In this document: positions 1 through 8,652 of the stretch, piece by piece
Numbering within the stretch: position 1 is the stretch's first letter
How the letters are laid out: every line of letters begins with the position of its first letter
NCBI GenBank assembly: GCA_902587615.1
Contig: CACILY010000001.1
Coordinates: 40,887-104,886 of the forward strand
Direction of reading: 5' to 3'
Length of the DNA stretch: 64,000 nt
DNA from: an uncultured Prochlorococcus sp.
GTDB lineage: Bacteria; Cyanobacteriota; Cyanobacteriia; PCC-6307; Cyanobiaceae
Notes under the pieces: model-generated
Told to the model about the DNA's origin: nothing
The model's input: only the letters and a program-made list of their open reading frames with translations
Database searches by the model: none
Position numbers and translations under genes: made by a program

Positions 1-219
1 AGAATCAAAAGCTCTTTGAGCAGCATCCTTTGATACGAATTCTATAACTAGCCCCAATTGCCCACCATCCCATTCGTTTAAATCTGAATTCTGGTTTACA
101 TCCTTAGCAATTATTGTTCCTCCTACTGATCTCAACCACGGTACAACCGTCTTAACGTATTCTATGAAGACTTCAGTATTTTCGATCTTTGCTTGCTTAA
201 ACCAGTATCCCTTAGACAT
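1..219 (-). CDS. DUF1330 family protein (3' end outside window)
   Basis: Reading leftward from the ATG at 217-219, 73 codons are visible before the window ends, starting MSKGYWFKQAKIENTEVFIEY. The GYW start, the mid-segment VVPWLRSVGGTI and the LVIEF strand followed by KDAAQRAFDS match the small dimeric ferredoxin-like-fold DUF1330 family, which is usually about 95-100 residues long. The biochemical function of the family is unknown. The C-terminus lies outside the window. Nothing here shows what it is transcribed with. Confidence 0.75.
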   Translation of the reverse strand, partial: MSKGYWFKQAKIENTEVFIEYVKTVVPWLRSVGGTIIAKDVNQNSDLNEWDGGQLGLVIEFVSKDAAQRAFDS

Positions 220-441
220 GAATAATTAAGAAATTCGAAAGAGTATCGCACGGGACGGTTCTAAAATTGTCTAAATCAAAAAACATTACGAATAAACCTT
301 TACCAGTAGTTGTAAAAAGTCCCAATAAGATCCATTATTAATGCTCTACATACTGAATCTCTTTCAAAGCACTAAAACTTTATTACGACTCGGTCGTAGG
401 ATTGAAAATGAGTGCTAACCATTACTTCTATTAAAAAAACA

Positions 442-600
442 ATGTCTGACAGCGAACCAAAATGGGATTACACCACTAGAGAAGGAAATCTTTTTATAGG
501 TGGTTTAGTCGTCGGCCTGAATTTGCTTGTAGTTCTTGCACTTGTGCTTGATCGAACAGTACCAGCTGTTCATGCTTTTATTACTGGTAAGCCAGTCTAG
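442..600 (+). CDS. Small single-span membrane protein
   Basis: A 52-residue protein starting MSDSEPKWDYTTREGN. An upstream in-frame ATG at 412 would add ten poorly conserved-looking residues, so 442 is preferred. One hydrophobic helix (about residues 18-40, rich in L and V) is followed by a short tail with two prolines. I do not recognise the family. It lacks the chlorophyll-binding ExxNxR/ExxHxR motif of Hli proteins. A 6-bp hairpin (TACGAC-TCG-GTCGTA, 384-398) lies about 45 bases upstream and could be a regulatory or promoter-proximal element. Confidence 0.6.
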   Translation: MSDSEPKWDYTTREGNLFIGGLVVGLNLLVVLALVLDRTVPAVHAFITGKPV

Positions 601-630
601 ATATCATTAGGCTAATTCAAGACGATCAAA

Positions 631-1104
631 GTGCTTTTTTCAAAACGCAAAAAGGTGCATACTTTATCTAGGGTTGATAACTCAATAGAAACTCTTAGGA
701 CTCGTATAAATAGACTCGATTCCCAAATAGTTGATATCTCACGACAGATTTTTAATGCTCAAACCGTAAGGTTTAGGTCTGCTTTTACTACTAACAATAA
801 TTTATTAGGGAATTTTCAAAAGCGATTTGTTGAAAATTCTGCCGCACAGTCTGTTCAATGGCACCGTAATCGTCTAATGGAAATAACAAAAGAGAGGAAT
901 AAATTACAGGATTTACTAGATAGGTATACAGGTCAATATTGGTCTAAAAGAATTAAGAAGTTTTTTTACCTTTCATTAGCTTGGGCTGGTTTGTTTCTTA
1001 TTTTCACAGTGATTTTAATCGGATTCTTTGCTTCTCTTTATATACTTCCTGTAATTGTAATGATCACTCTTGCCTATTTTCTGATAAAAAAAATTCACCT
1101 TTAG
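631..1104 (+). CDS. Coiled-coil membrane protein of unknown function
   Basis: A 157-residue protein with a probable GTG start 30 bases after the preceding stop. Residues about 15-95 are charged and heptad-like (for example TLRTRINRLDSQIVDIS and RNRLMEITKERNKLQDLLDRY), which suggests a coiled coil. Two closely spaced hydrophobic helices follow at about 108-153 (FYLSLAWAGLFLIFTVILIG, then LYILPVIVMITLAYFLI). It ends KKIHL. I do not recognise a named family. The same-strand short spacing suggests co-transcription with the small membrane protein upstream. Confidence 0.6.
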   Translation: MLFSKRKKVHTLSRVDNSIETLRTRINRLDSQIVDISRQIFNAQTVRFRSAFTTNNNLLGNFQKRFVENSAAQSVQWHRNRLMEITKERNKLQDLLDRYTGQYWSKRIKKFFYLSLAWAGLFLIFTVILIGFFASLYILPVIVMITLAYFLIKKIHL

Positions 1105-1130
1105 CTTTTCATTGTTGTTAAATAATAGAA

Positions 1131-2084
1131 TTAGATATAATTTTCTCTAAACCAACTCTCTAATGTTGTCATGTCAATATTTTCTTCTTTTGCAATTTCT
1201 TTTAGTTCAGTGAGATTAGCACCATAGCCTGCTCTTTCTATCCAATCCGCCATTATCCCAATATCATTTACAAAGATTTTCATAAATAATCTAGGAATCA
1301 TAAAATAATTAAATTCTGCAGTAGATTTACCAGAAGATTTCTTTAAAATATTTACCATTTCATTTGGTGTTAATTCCTCCCCTGCTAAATTAATATTTTG
1401 GTTGATAAATCTTTTTGGGTTGCAAAATATAGCAGCAGACCATCTTCCAATATCTCTAACTGCGATAATTTGCCATTTTTTGTCTGCTTTTACTACTCCT
1501 CGTAATGTATCGTTACTTGCAGATAAACCAGGTAAATCAAAATTAAAGTTCTCAAAATAACTAGCCGGTCGAATAATAGTTGTGATTTCATTTAACTTCT
1601 TAATTTTTAGATAATCTTCTATATCCCACTTACTTGTGAAGTGACCTGGCGCAGGTTCATTTTTAATGGGATTTTGGGCTTTGCAAATTGAGCTAAATAC
1701 AAAATGTTTTAAACAGCCCTTTTTAGAGATTGTTTTTACAACATCAATAAGATTCTTTCCTTGTTCCATTTCATATTCACGTACTAAAGGTTGTCTTCCT
1801 TTAGTTGGTGTTGTATTACCAAATATTCCATATGCTCCTTCAAAACATGTCAAAAGGCTTTCTGTGTTTAATAAGTCACCTTTAATTACATCTACATTTG
1901 CTAGCTTTGCCAGCTCCTCAGCGTTTTTACTTGAGGGGTCTCTTGTAATTGCTCTTATTTTAAAGCATCCCTTTTCAGATAAGCTCTTTACCACGCCTTT
2001 TCCTTGAAGACCTGTCGCCATAGTTATGGCTATTATTGGTCTTGCGTTCTGTTCTACGACTTGGGAGTTCTCAAATTTAGACAT
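1131..2084 (-). CDS. NmrA-like NAD(P)-binding protein
   Basis: A 317-residue protein. After a short N-terminal extension, a beta strand leads into ATGLQGKG (residues 23-30), a variant of the TGxxGxxG dinucleotide-binding loop. It continues with an atypical short-chain dehydrogenase fold: ITRDPSS after strand 2, DVIKGDLLN after strand 3, GIFGNTTP, and HFVFSSI. The substrate-binding half ends with helices near residues 225-317. The NmrA/HSCARG group includes redox sensors and isoflavone-reductase-like enzymes, and the actual substrate here cannot be told. The classical YxxxK pair is not evident, so it may act as a sensor rather than a dehydrogenase. It is monocistronic by position. Confidence 0.75.
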   Translation of the reverse strand: MSKFENSQVVEQNARPIIAITMATGLQGKGVVKSLSEKGCFKIRAITRDPSSKNAEELAKLANVDVIKGDLLNTESLLTCFEGAYGIFGNTTPTKGRQPLVREYEMEQGKNLIDVVKTISKKGCLKHFVFSSICKAQNPIKNEPAPGHFTSKWDIEDYLKIKKLNEITTIIRPASYFENFNFDLPGLSASNDTLRGVVKADKKWQIIAVRDIGRWSAAIFCNPKRFINQNINLAGEELTPNEMVNILKKSSGKSTAEFNYFMIPRLFMKIFVNDIGIMADWIERAGYGANLTELKEIAKEENIDMTTLESWFRENYI

Positions 2085-2372
2085 TAAGTATACTATTGAT
2101 ACAACTTAGAACCATCAAATAAGCGCTTAGAGACAAAAGAATAAGAAACTGTTTCCTTTGCTCATTAATCTTATAGCAGATTCGTTTTATTCGTGGTCTT
2201 TGTGGAGCTTATTAGGTAGACAGTATGATTAAATCACCATATTAATAATTTACCTACTAGAATGGAATTAATCCACAATCATATCTAAAGGAAATTATAT
2301 TATTAATATTTATTATAAATAATCTCTTAATTTATAACCTGGTTCTTTATTCTGGACGGAATAGTTATTAGT

Positions 2373-3161
2373 CTAACTAGATGCAGATGTGTAATACTTT
2401 AATGCGTGTATCCAAAACATTCTACTTAAACTAAAAAAGAAGACTGCTATTAGAATACCTATATAGATCATGTTATAGCCAGAATCGCCAATAATTATTT
2501 CAGCAGGTACAGTAGTTAGAAAAGTAATTGGTAGTATAAATGTAAATATAAATCTTAGCGTTAGTGAATATGCTGACACAGGATATCTTCCTGAAGATAA
2601 AATTGCTCGTAATACTTCTGTTGCATTCCATGTTTTTACAAACCAAATACTTGTAGCTGCGACCAGAAACCAAATTGAATACAGAGTAATAGAGCTTGAT
2701 GCTAATATTATTATGATTCTTACCAACTGGTTTATATTTAATACAACACCTAATTGATTACAAGCATAGATAACTAGTGTTGCACCTAGTCCGATTTCTG
2801 GTAATCCCGAAGGTGAAAAGGTTCTAAGAGATACCCAGAATTGACTATCTATAGGTTTGAGAAGAACAAAGTCCAATGTTCCCTCTCTGACATAATTTAC
2901 TATTTCTCGAAGATTTGGACGTAATACTGTGTTTGTTATTCCATCTAGTAATGTATATATACCTTGAATTATTAATGCTTGTTCCCAACTCCAATTACCT
3001 AGTTGTTGACCCTGTGTAAAAAAAAGAGACAAGATAAAAATACTTCCACTAAGCGTTCCAATCATTGCGATTACTTCCACAATGAAATTTAATTGGTACT
3101 CCATTTCAATTCCTATGGCAGTAGTTAAAAATAGATATAGTGCTTTTAAATACCTTTCCAT
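2373..3161 (-). CDS. ABC-2 type transporter permease, second subunit
   Basis: A 262-residue membrane protein with about six hydrophobic segments. It carries the family hallmark NYVREGTLDFVLLKPID in its cytoplasmic loop, then WVSLRTF, and belongs to the ABC-2 permease group (PF06182-like). Its start is directly adjacent to the stop of the first permease subunit, so the two are translationally coupled. With the ATPase further upstream it forms a three-gene exporter operon transcribed leftward. The cargo is not known; members of this group are annotated as drug, viologen or unknown-substrate exporters. Confidence 0.82.
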   Translation of the reverse strand: MERYLKALYLFLTTAIGIEMEYQLNFIVEVIAMIGTLSGSIFILSLFFTQGQQLGNWSWEQALIIQGIYTLLDGITNTVLRPNLREIVNYVREGTLDFVLLKPIDSQFWVSLRTFSPSGLPEIGLGATLVIYACNQLGVVLNINQLVRIIIILASSSITLYSIWFLVAATSIWFVKTWNATEVLRAILSSGRYPVSAYSLTLRFIFTFILPITFLTTVPAEIIIGDSGYNMIYIGILIAVFFFSLSRMFWIHALKYYTSASS

Positions 3162-3962
3162 TTATGCACCCATGGCTGTGTAGTTACGTACACCTGCTTT
3201 CCAAAGAAGAATTACGACAGGAAATAAGATTGATATCCAAATGATTTGAATAATAAAGCCTATAAATATATTCTCTGCTAAACCTGATAATATATTGGCT
3301 GGAAAATTTATCATATATGGGAAAGGAGTAAGGAGAACAATCTTTTGTATGTTCGGAGGAAATGATGATATAGGCGCTAGTAAACCTGAAAGGAATAGGT
3401 AGGGAGTAAATAATAATCTTTCTAATGAACTAGCTTTTTCATTCCAAAAACATAATGATGCAATAATACTTTGTAAAAGAAATGCAATTGAGAAAGCAAA
3501 TAATGTCGATAGCCAAGCTAATAAAAATTGAATTAGTGATGGTATCCAAAATGAGTCGGTATTAAACAAGAAGAAGGTAAATGTAATTAACAAGGCGAAT
3601 GGTAGGCGTGTAACTTGTTCAGCTATGTGCGCTGCCAAGTATCTCCAAAGAGGGTGAAGTGGCTGTATTAAATATGGTGATAGTTTGCCTAATAGTGCGT
3701 CCTCTTCAAATGAGAATACAACCCAAACAACGGAGAACTGTCTGACTAAAAATGCACTCAAGAAATATCTAGATAATGAAAGACCGTCGAATCCATAAGA
3801 TGTTGCTGCCCCACTCTCTTTCCAAATTGAGAGCATAATAAAAGGTAATACTCCAGATAGAGCCCAAAGTGCTATTTCTACTCGATATTCCAGCATATTT
3901 GCATATTGACTATTGAATAAAGCCTTTATAACATTAATTTTTAATTTAGAATATGACATCAA
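3162..3962 (-). CDS. ABC-2 type transporter permease, first subunit
   Basis: A 266-residue polytopic membrane protein with about six helices. It contains the loop GKLSPYLIQPLHPLWRYLAAH that aligns with the LLxPL..L motif of the partner permease. Its ATG overlaps the last bases of the ATPase gene (3959-3962), a typical coupled arrangement. It probably heterodimerises with the product of 2373-3161 to form the membrane pore. The substrate cannot be inferred from the sequence. Confidence 0.82.
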   Translation of the reverse strand: MMSYSKLKINVIKALFNSQYANMLEYRVEIALWALSGVLPFIMLSIWKESGAATSYGFDGLSLSRYFLSAFLVRQFSVVWVVFSFEEDALLGKLSPYLIQPLHPLWRYLAAHIAEQVTRLPFALLITFTFFLFNTDSFWIPSLIQFLLAWLSTLFAFSIAFLLQSIIASLCFWNEKASSLERLLFTPYLFLSGLLAPISSFPPNIQKIVLLTPFPYMINFPANILSGLAENIFIGFIIQIIWISILFPVVILLWKAGVRNYTAMGA

Positions 3963-4948
3963 ATCCTTCTTTGATTAAATAGTTTTCCTATTAATTCTTC
4001 TATAGGTGGATCTTTAATTTCAATATCAATGACTTCAAACCTTTCTAATATTCTTGAAATTACTTTAGGAAGTTCCGTCCTTAAGATTCTTATTTCTATA
4101 AACCTATCTGTATTAGTTTTAATAATTCCATAGTTTTCAAATTCTTTTGGATTAAATTGATCTTTTAGTTCAATTCGTAATTCTCTATACGGTGTTAACT
4201 TATTTGTTAGAGAGTTTAAACCTCCATCATAGAACAGCTCGCCTTTATGAATACACAAAACTCGTGAACATAATGCAGTTATATCAGCCATGTAATGACT
4301 AGTTAATAATATAGTTGCCCCAGTTTTCCTATTGTATTCTGAGAGAAAACTTCTTACCCTAGCTTGTGCATTTACATCAAGTCCTAGAGTAGGTTCATCC
4401 AGAAAAAGCACAGAAGGCTTATGCAAAAGCGAAGCCAGCAATTCTGTTTTCATACGCTGCCCTAATGATAGTTTTCTAACAGGACGATATAGCTCTTCCC
4501 CAAGTTCAAGCATAATTGAAAGTTCTTTTATTCTATTGGTTGCTTCACTTTCACTTAATCCATATATAGCAGCATTAACCTGAAGAGAGTCCATTGGAGG
4601 CAAATCCCAAATCAGTTGCTGTTTTTGCCCCATGACAAGAGTAATATTCTTTAAAAAGTCATTTTGTCTTTTTGCAGGATTAAAACCATCTACATAAATA
4701 GATCCTGAACTTGGATATATTAATCCACATAACATTTTGAGGATAGTTGTTTTTCCAGCACCATTTGCACCAAGGAAGCCAACTATCTCACCAGGCTGAA
4801 TTTTAAAAGATACATTTTTAACGGCTTCGACCCCAAAAGTTTTTCTTGATAGAAAGTGTTTTAAGGTTCCCTTGAAACCAGGATCTTTATCTGAAATTTG
4901 ATATGTCTTGCTAAGTTGTTCAACATCAATAATTGCTCGATCTTTCAT
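3959..4948 (-). CDS. ABC exporter ATP-binding protein
   Basis: A 329-residue ATPase. Visible motifs in order: Walker A GANGAGKTT (60-68), Q-loop region MGQKQQLIW (about 107-115), signature LSLGQRMK (161-168), Walker B LFLDEPT (182-188) and switch histidine in LLTSHYM (H219). The C-terminal roughly 90 residues form an extension typical of DrrA/NatA-type ABC-2 ATPases. It is first in a leftward operon with the two permeases, overlapping the next gene by 4 bp. All catalytic residues are intact, so it is expected to be active. Cargo unknown. Confidence 0.88.
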   Translation of the reverse strand: MKDRAIIDVEQLSKTYQISDKDPGFKGTLKHFLSRKTFGVEAVKNVSFKIQPGEIVGFLGANGAGKTTILKMLCGLIYPSSGSIYVDGFNPAKRQNDFLKNITLVMGQKQQLIWDLPPMDSLQVNAAIYGLSESEATNRIKELSIMLELGEELYRPVRKLSLGQRMKTELLASLLHKPSVLFLDEPTLGLDVNAQARVRSFLSEYNRKTGATILLTSHYMADITALCSRVLCIHKGELFYDGGLNSLTNKLTPYRELRIELKDQFNPKEFENYGIIKTNTDRFIEIRILRTELPKVISRILERFEVIDIEIKDPPIEELIGKLFNQRRI

Positions 4949-5179
4949 CAGACTATAAATCCATGAGTAAATAAAATTGCAAACATCCTAATTTTTTAAT
5001 TGATTTAATACTATAGTAGCTAAAGATAAAGCATTAATACATCTCTCTTTAAAGAAGATAAATTATGAACTTTTATTCATTTTATATGGTGTTATTTTCA
5101 GGACATAAACTAATATATGACAGTAGAGATTATCTTAAATTCCTAGACTATTATTTAGTAGTGTTTGTTTAACTTTATC

Positions 5180-5563
5180 ATGTCAGAATTTAATTATTTA
5201 ATAGCACTTGCAATGATAGAGAAATCAGGTAAAAGGTTTATGCCTATAGGGGGCAAGTCTGTTAATAAGCCTATAGATTTTAATGATGATAAGGATAAAA
5301 TTAAATTATTAGCATTAGAGATTTTATTGCGAGTCATTCAGGGGACAGATAGCATTCCAGCAAAAAGGTTCGCTGGAGAACAAAGTATTTTAGTTGCTCA
5401 AATACCATTAGATTCAATACAGACTGATTTAGCGACGATAAAATCTAAATGGATTAAGTATGGAGATAATCAGAAGTTCTTATCAGAATTGAAAGGTCTC
5501 TCTAGTAATCTATTTTCTATCTCATTTGTTAAATATAGTGGAGTTCAATTAATTCAGCTTTGA
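5180..5563 (+). CDS. Hypothetical protein
   Basis: A 127-residue soluble protein starting MSEFNYLIALAMIEKSGKRF. A TTG at 5165 is in frame, but ATG at 5180 gives the natural N-terminus. It is mostly helical, without membrane segments or recognised motifs. I see no family match. It converges with the small gene at 5640-5792, and an A/T-only 9-bp hairpin (5566-5574 with 5584-5592) follows its stop codon. Confidence 0.6.
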   Translation: MSEFNYLIALAMIEKSGKRFMPIGGKSVNKPIDFNDDKDKIKLLALEILLRVIQGTDSIPAKRFAGEQSILVAQIPLDSIQTDLATIKSKWIKYGDNQKFLSELKGLSSNLFSISFVKYSGVQLIQL

Positions 5564-5590
5564 TCTTATAATTTTAAAGGATTAAATTAT

Positions 5591-5613
5591 AAAAAAATTG
5601 CTCAGTCGCTGAG
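5591..5613 (-). terminator. Rho-independent-like terminator of the small basic gene
   Basis: Read on the minus strand, a CTCAG-CGA-CTGAG hairpin (5601-5613) is followed by CAA and a run of seven T (5591-5597). It lies 27 bases beyond the stop of the gene at 5640-5792. The stem is only 5 bp, so efficiency is uncertain. Confidence 0.5.
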
Positions 5614-5639
5614 ATAATTATCTATATATATTTAATTCT

Positions 5640-5792
5640 TTATTTTAATAATTTTCTGTTGGCTTTATCTGCTTTTTTGATTATTTTCTGTGCCTCTTCT
5701 CTTGAAATACATTTCTGAGCTTTGGTTTGGAGCTTGAGAAGTTTAGCGTGTTGTTTAGCTGCAGCCATATTTAGCTTACCTTTTTTCGACAT
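5640..5792 (-). CDS. Small basic protein (50 aa)
   Basis: Fifty residues beginning MSKKGKLNMAAAKQHAKLL, very rich in lysine and alanine, with a predicted amphipathic helix (SREEAQKIIKKADKANRKLL). It is followed by a terminator-like hairpin on the same strand. Composition suggests nucleic-acid or ribosome association, but that is inference only. I do not recognise the family. Confidence 0.6.
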   Translation of the reverse strand: MSKKGKLNMAAAKQHAKLLKLQTKAQKCISREEAQKIIKKADKANRKLLK

Positions 5793-5918
5793 AATGATAA
5801 AGCAGTCTTAATTAATTTGCAAATCCTTGAAGGTTTTGATATTTCGATAAAGAGTTTTAACTTGATTTTTTTTTAACTCTTTCTTTATGCGATGATTGAA
5901 TAAACGCATGTAAAGCCA

Positions 5919-6146
5919 GTGACAGTTGACCCTCTTAATGCAAGCGATCCAAGAAATGCAAACCACCATTGGTTTCCATTCTTGAGATATCAGGAACAAT
6001 GTGCTGCTGAAGGCAGAGACGCAACTATTAACGGATGGTTACGTTCTAAAGGTCAGCTTAGTCATCAGGATGCCTATGAGGCTGCTAAAGCTAAAGCCGC
6101 TGCCGAAGAAGGAAAACCTTCTGCTAAGCCAGATACTACAGAATAA
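5919..6146 (+). CDS. Conserved small picocyanobacterial protein
   Basis: Seventy-five residues from a GTG start (MTVDPLNASDPRNANHHWF). It has an aromatic N-terminal half containing HHWFPFLRYQEQ and an alanine/lysine-rich acidic tail (DAYEAAKAKAAAEEG). The higher G+C of this stretch compared with flanking DNA and its clean codon use support coding on this strand. The opposite-strand frame at 5808-5999 looks random. Function unknown. Confidence 0.65.
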   Translation: MTVDPLNASDPRNANHHWFPFLRYQEQCAAEGRDATINGWLRSKGQLSHQDAYEAAKAKAAAEEGKPSAKPDTTE

Positions 6147-6156
6147 AACCAGGACT

Positions 6157-6456
6157 TTATTTTCCGGTCAATCTTATTAGTAGAGTTTTATCCGTATGTA
6201 GCTTGATATAAGCGAGATCTTTTCTGACTTTAGGATTATCAAATTTAATTATAGATGTAAATGAGTAAATTAAAGGACTGATAATAGCTATACAAGCTAA
6301 TAAACTAAGTATTTTTTTAGGCCCAAAAGCCCTTTTTATCCTGGCTTCTTCGCCACATTGACCACAAATAGTCACGCCATCTAATCTTGTTTTGAAAAAC
6401 GCGTACCTATTAGAACAGTATGGACATATGTATTGTTTACTAGAACTAAAAAACAT
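6157..6456 (-). CDS. Zinc-ribbon membrane protein
   Basis: Ninety-nine residues. An N-terminal zinc ribbon is formed by CPYC (residues 11-14) and CGQC (about 31-34), followed by a basic linker (RIKRAFGPKK). A transmembrane helix follows at about residues 49-68 (ILSLLACIAIISPLIYSF), then a short C-terminal tail. The layout resembles small membrane-tethered zinc-ribbon proteins of unknown role. It converges with the preceding plus-strand gene, only about 10 bp apart. Confidence 0.65.
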   Translation of the reverse strand: MFFSSSKQYICPYCSNRYAFFKTRLDGVTICGQCGEEARIKRAFGPKKILSLLACIAIISPLIYSFTSIIKFDNPKVRKDLAYIKLHTDKTLLIRLTGK

Positions 6457-6673
6457 TCCTACAAATATCTGACTAATTTTTAATATTATAGCTCTATTTA
6501 TTAGAACTTTTTTGAGGATTTTTCTATTTGATCGCTTTGCTTATTTTCTCAACCTTCATGTTTTGTTTTTGGCACTTGCGCACTTAGTAAAAAGAGAGAG
6601 AATGTACTGAAATAGCTTTATTTAATTTCCCCTGACGAATGAAGCTTTTCTCAAATTGGGAAATTTTATTTTT

Positions 6674-7027
6674 ATGGATGCATTAAAATTTAAACTATTT
6701 CGTGAACAATCTTCATCTGATCAGTTAAATGTTGTTCTTGAGCAATGGGGAACAAGCTTTGATACAGATGATAATTGGAAAGACGAGTATAAACAATTAA
6801 GGAAACTTAAGCCATACCAAATAAAGCTGTTAGATCAAGGGGCTCAAAGCCAATCTCAAGCATGGTTGATTAGTCAGATGTGGAGCGATTGGCAAAATCT
6901 AAAAAAGGCTATTCCTGATAAGTCTAGTATTAAATCAAGGCCTCCTCAATCTGAATGGGAAAAAGCTTTTAAGGAATGGAAGCAAGTCCAAAATCACCAT
7001 AAGAATGGTGAAAATTCTATTGAATAG
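6674..7027 (+). CDS. Hypothetical protein (117 aa)
   Basis: A soluble, tryptophan-rich helical protein starting MDALKFKLFREQSSSDQLN. An in-frame TTG at 6656 would add six residues. The middle QAWLISQMWSDWQNLKKA and the later EWEKAFKEWKQVQ are strongly amphipathic. No domain recognised. The next gene follows after 56 bp on the same strand. Confidence 0.55.
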   Translation: MDALKFKLFREQSSSDQLNVVLEQWGTSFDTDDNWKDEYKQLRKLKPYQIKLLDQGAQSQSQAWLISQMWSDWQNLKKAIPDKSSIKSRPPQSEWEKAFKEWKQVQNHHKNGENSIE

Positions 7028-7083
7028 TTTATAAGGTAATTTATATTATTCTTGCTAATAAGAAGTCCAAAGGTGTTTTTAAA

Positions 7084-7590
7084 GTGTCGCAAACTAAGAA
7101 CTTATATTTAGTAAGTGCAGAAAAGTTTGGTTTAGGATATTGGTATGTCGGCATTACAGATCATATAAACCCATTAAATCATGATCCTTCTCATTTTCTC
7201 GAATGTTATCGCAAAGAGCTATTAGGTGCTTCTAGTGCAAATGATGTTGCGAAGGCAATCTCACAAAATATTTCTAACTTGATTTTTCTAATAAAGAATG
7301 ATGGCTATCCATTAGTCTCCTCTCCTTATGGATTCTCTTATGACTTACCTCTCGCTTTAGTAGAAGATATATTCGACTTTTGGTTTGAAACCTATAAAAA
7401 TCCTTTGGCTTGGTCTAAATGTATTCGCTTATTGAAGTTCAGATCGAAGATCTCCTTCTCAGATCCTTCTATAGTTAATGGATTTATTTCTTCTACAGCA
7501 AACTATGCACAACAAATAGAGGAATTACATAGCTACAGACCATCTCATTCTGATATCTTTAGTATGGATAAAGAGCCTATGTGGCAATAG
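7084..7590 (+). CDS. Hypothetical protein (168 aa)
   Basis: It starts at a GTG (MSQTKNLYLVSAEKFGLGYW). It is soluble, with a beta-rich N-terminus reminiscent of small GIY-YIG or antitoxin-like folds (NLYLVSAEKFGLGYWYVGIT), then helices. The pattern YLVS...GYWYVGIT resembles a degenerate GIY-YIG strand pair, but the downstream Arg and Glu are not clearly placed, so I do not assign it. No signal peptide or membrane span. Confidence 0.6.
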   Translation: MSQTKNLYLVSAEKFGLGYWYVGITDHINPLNHDPSHFLECYRKELLGASSANDVAKAISQNISNLIFLIKNDGYPLVSSPYGFSYDLPLALVEDIFDFWFETYKNPLAWSKCIRLLKFRSKISFSDPSIVNGFISSTANYAQQIEELHSYRPSHSDIFSMDKEPMWQ

Positions 7591-7775
7591 AAACCCTATT
7601 AGTAGTGTATGTCGTTTGTTTGATGCCTATATCTGGTATGCATTAGTACTTCATACTCATTGCATTAGTGATTAAAAGCAGTAAATTTATAATGGCTGAA
7701 TGATTTAAGACATTCAGGATAGAAAATTCAACCTTTCTATACTTTCTTTCTTTTTCAATTTAGGGAGTGACCTTT

Positions 7776-7874
7776 ATGACTTTCTCTAGATTAAGTAAAT
7801 CAGAAATTCTTCACGGTAGATTCGCTATGTCATTTGTACTTTTAGCGATTTGTTTTTTTGTATTTAGATTTTAG
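7776..7874 (+). CDS. Very short high-light-inducible (Hli)-like protein
   Basis: Thirty-two residues starting MTFSRLSKSEILHGRFAMS. The EILHGRFAM segment matches the chlorophyll-binding ExxHGRxAM motif (an ExxNGRxAM variant) of one-helix Hli/SCP proteins, which protect photosystems under light stress. It is followed by a single hydrophobic helix ending at residue 32. It is at the short extreme for the family: the post-helix tail is absent. A purine-rich AGGGAG lies about 12 bases before the ATG and may serve as the ribosome binding site. Confidence 0.7.
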   Translation: MTFSRLSKSEILHGRFAMSFVLLAICFFVFRF

Positions 7875-7878
7875 TAAA

Positions 7879-8055
7879 TTATCCTCTACACATAGGCTCT
7901 AATTGATTCCTTCGACCCTCATGACATTGCTGTAAAGCACGTTCACTTTCAAGTATTTTATTATTCTCTGCTTCATATTCATGAGAGTATGAATAATTTT
8001 CAGATGTATCTACTGTGAAGAACACAAAAAATATTAGTAGTGAACTAAGGAACAT
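7879..8055 (-). CDS. Small secreted or membrane protein (58 aa)
   Basis: It begins MFLSSLLIFFVFFTVDTS, a short hydrophobic signal-like segment. A hydrophilic tail rich in E, N and R follows, with two cysteines (QQCHEG and PMCRG). The stop lies only 4 bp beyond the convergent Hli-like gene. No recognised family. Confidence 0.5.
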   Translation of the reverse strand: MFLSSLLIFFVFFTVDTSENYSYSHEYEAENNKILESERALQQCHEGRRNQLEPMCRG

Positions 8056-8083
8056 TTCAGGTTAGCTACTCTTATTTAGTAAT

Positions 8084-8203
8084 CTATCTTTTTATCCCCA
8101 CTCTCCAAAAAAGGATATATCCAACTAGTGTAATTATTCCCCAAACTGGAGCTGGAAGGCCTAATGGGGCTGACCATTCTGAATGAAGCATAGATGTCAG
8201 CAT
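8084..8203 (-). CDS. Small membrane protein (39 aa)
   Basis: Thirty-nine residues: MLTSMLHSEWSAPLGLPAPV, then one hydrophobic helix and a basic end (WRVGIKR). The positive-inside tail suggests a cytoplasmic or stromal C-terminus. The size and shape recall small photosystem-associated subunits, but no specific match is recognised. Confidence 0.5.
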   Translation of the reverse strand: MLTSMLHSEWSAPLGLPAPVWGIITLVGYILFWRVGIKR

Positions 8204-8371
8204 GATTTCTAAAGAATTACTTACTAATAGATACCATATATCTGGTTACATTTACTAAATTCTTGCGAAGTAAAAACAAGTTGTAAATCTTTTAAGCTAG
8301 TAGTCCATATCTAAAGATATTAATACATTTAAATATTTATTAGTTAACTTTATGTTAGATAACCATATATA

Positions 8372-8545
8372 TTATTCTTCACCGCCTTTGTTCTGTAATC
8401 CTTTAATGAGATTAGAGAACACTGCATATAAAGCACCCAAAAGCCAGGCTGCTATAGCTATAGCCAAAATGCCAACTACGATTGATAGAGCAGATACTCC
8501 AGCATCATTAGGACCATAGTTAATTGCAGGGTCAAAGCCATTCAT
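8372..8545 (-). CDS. Small membrane protein (57 aa)
   Basis: It begins MNGFDPAINYGPNDAGVSAL, followed by one long hydrophobic helix rich in I, A and L (about residues 18-45) and a polar tail ending GGEE. It belongs to the same leftward group of short genes as those at 7879 and 8084. Function unknown. Confidence 0.55.
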   Translation of the reverse strand: MNGFDPAINYGPNDAGVSALSIVVGILAIAIAAWLLGALYAVFSNLIKGLQNKGGEE

Positions 8546-8652
8546 TTCTTACTTGGAATTTGCTACTAAAGGTATTATCATTATTGCATCAGGTTAATTA
8601 GTTATTAAAATATTTAATGATCTATTAATTAGCTGTACTTAAATTCTATTAA

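Noticed and set aside
1666-2007. Plus-strand frame inside the NmrA-like gene
   Set aside because: A shadow of the minus-strand gene, which has a clear Rossmann motif.
5065-5172. 35-codon frame on the plus strand before the gene at 5180
   Set aside because: Composition near background, no motif or family support, and it ends only 7 bp before a better start.
5808-5999. Minus-strand frame opposite the small protein gene at 5919
   Set aside because: It lies opposite a clearly ordered coding frame with better codon use; the translation has no recognisable features.
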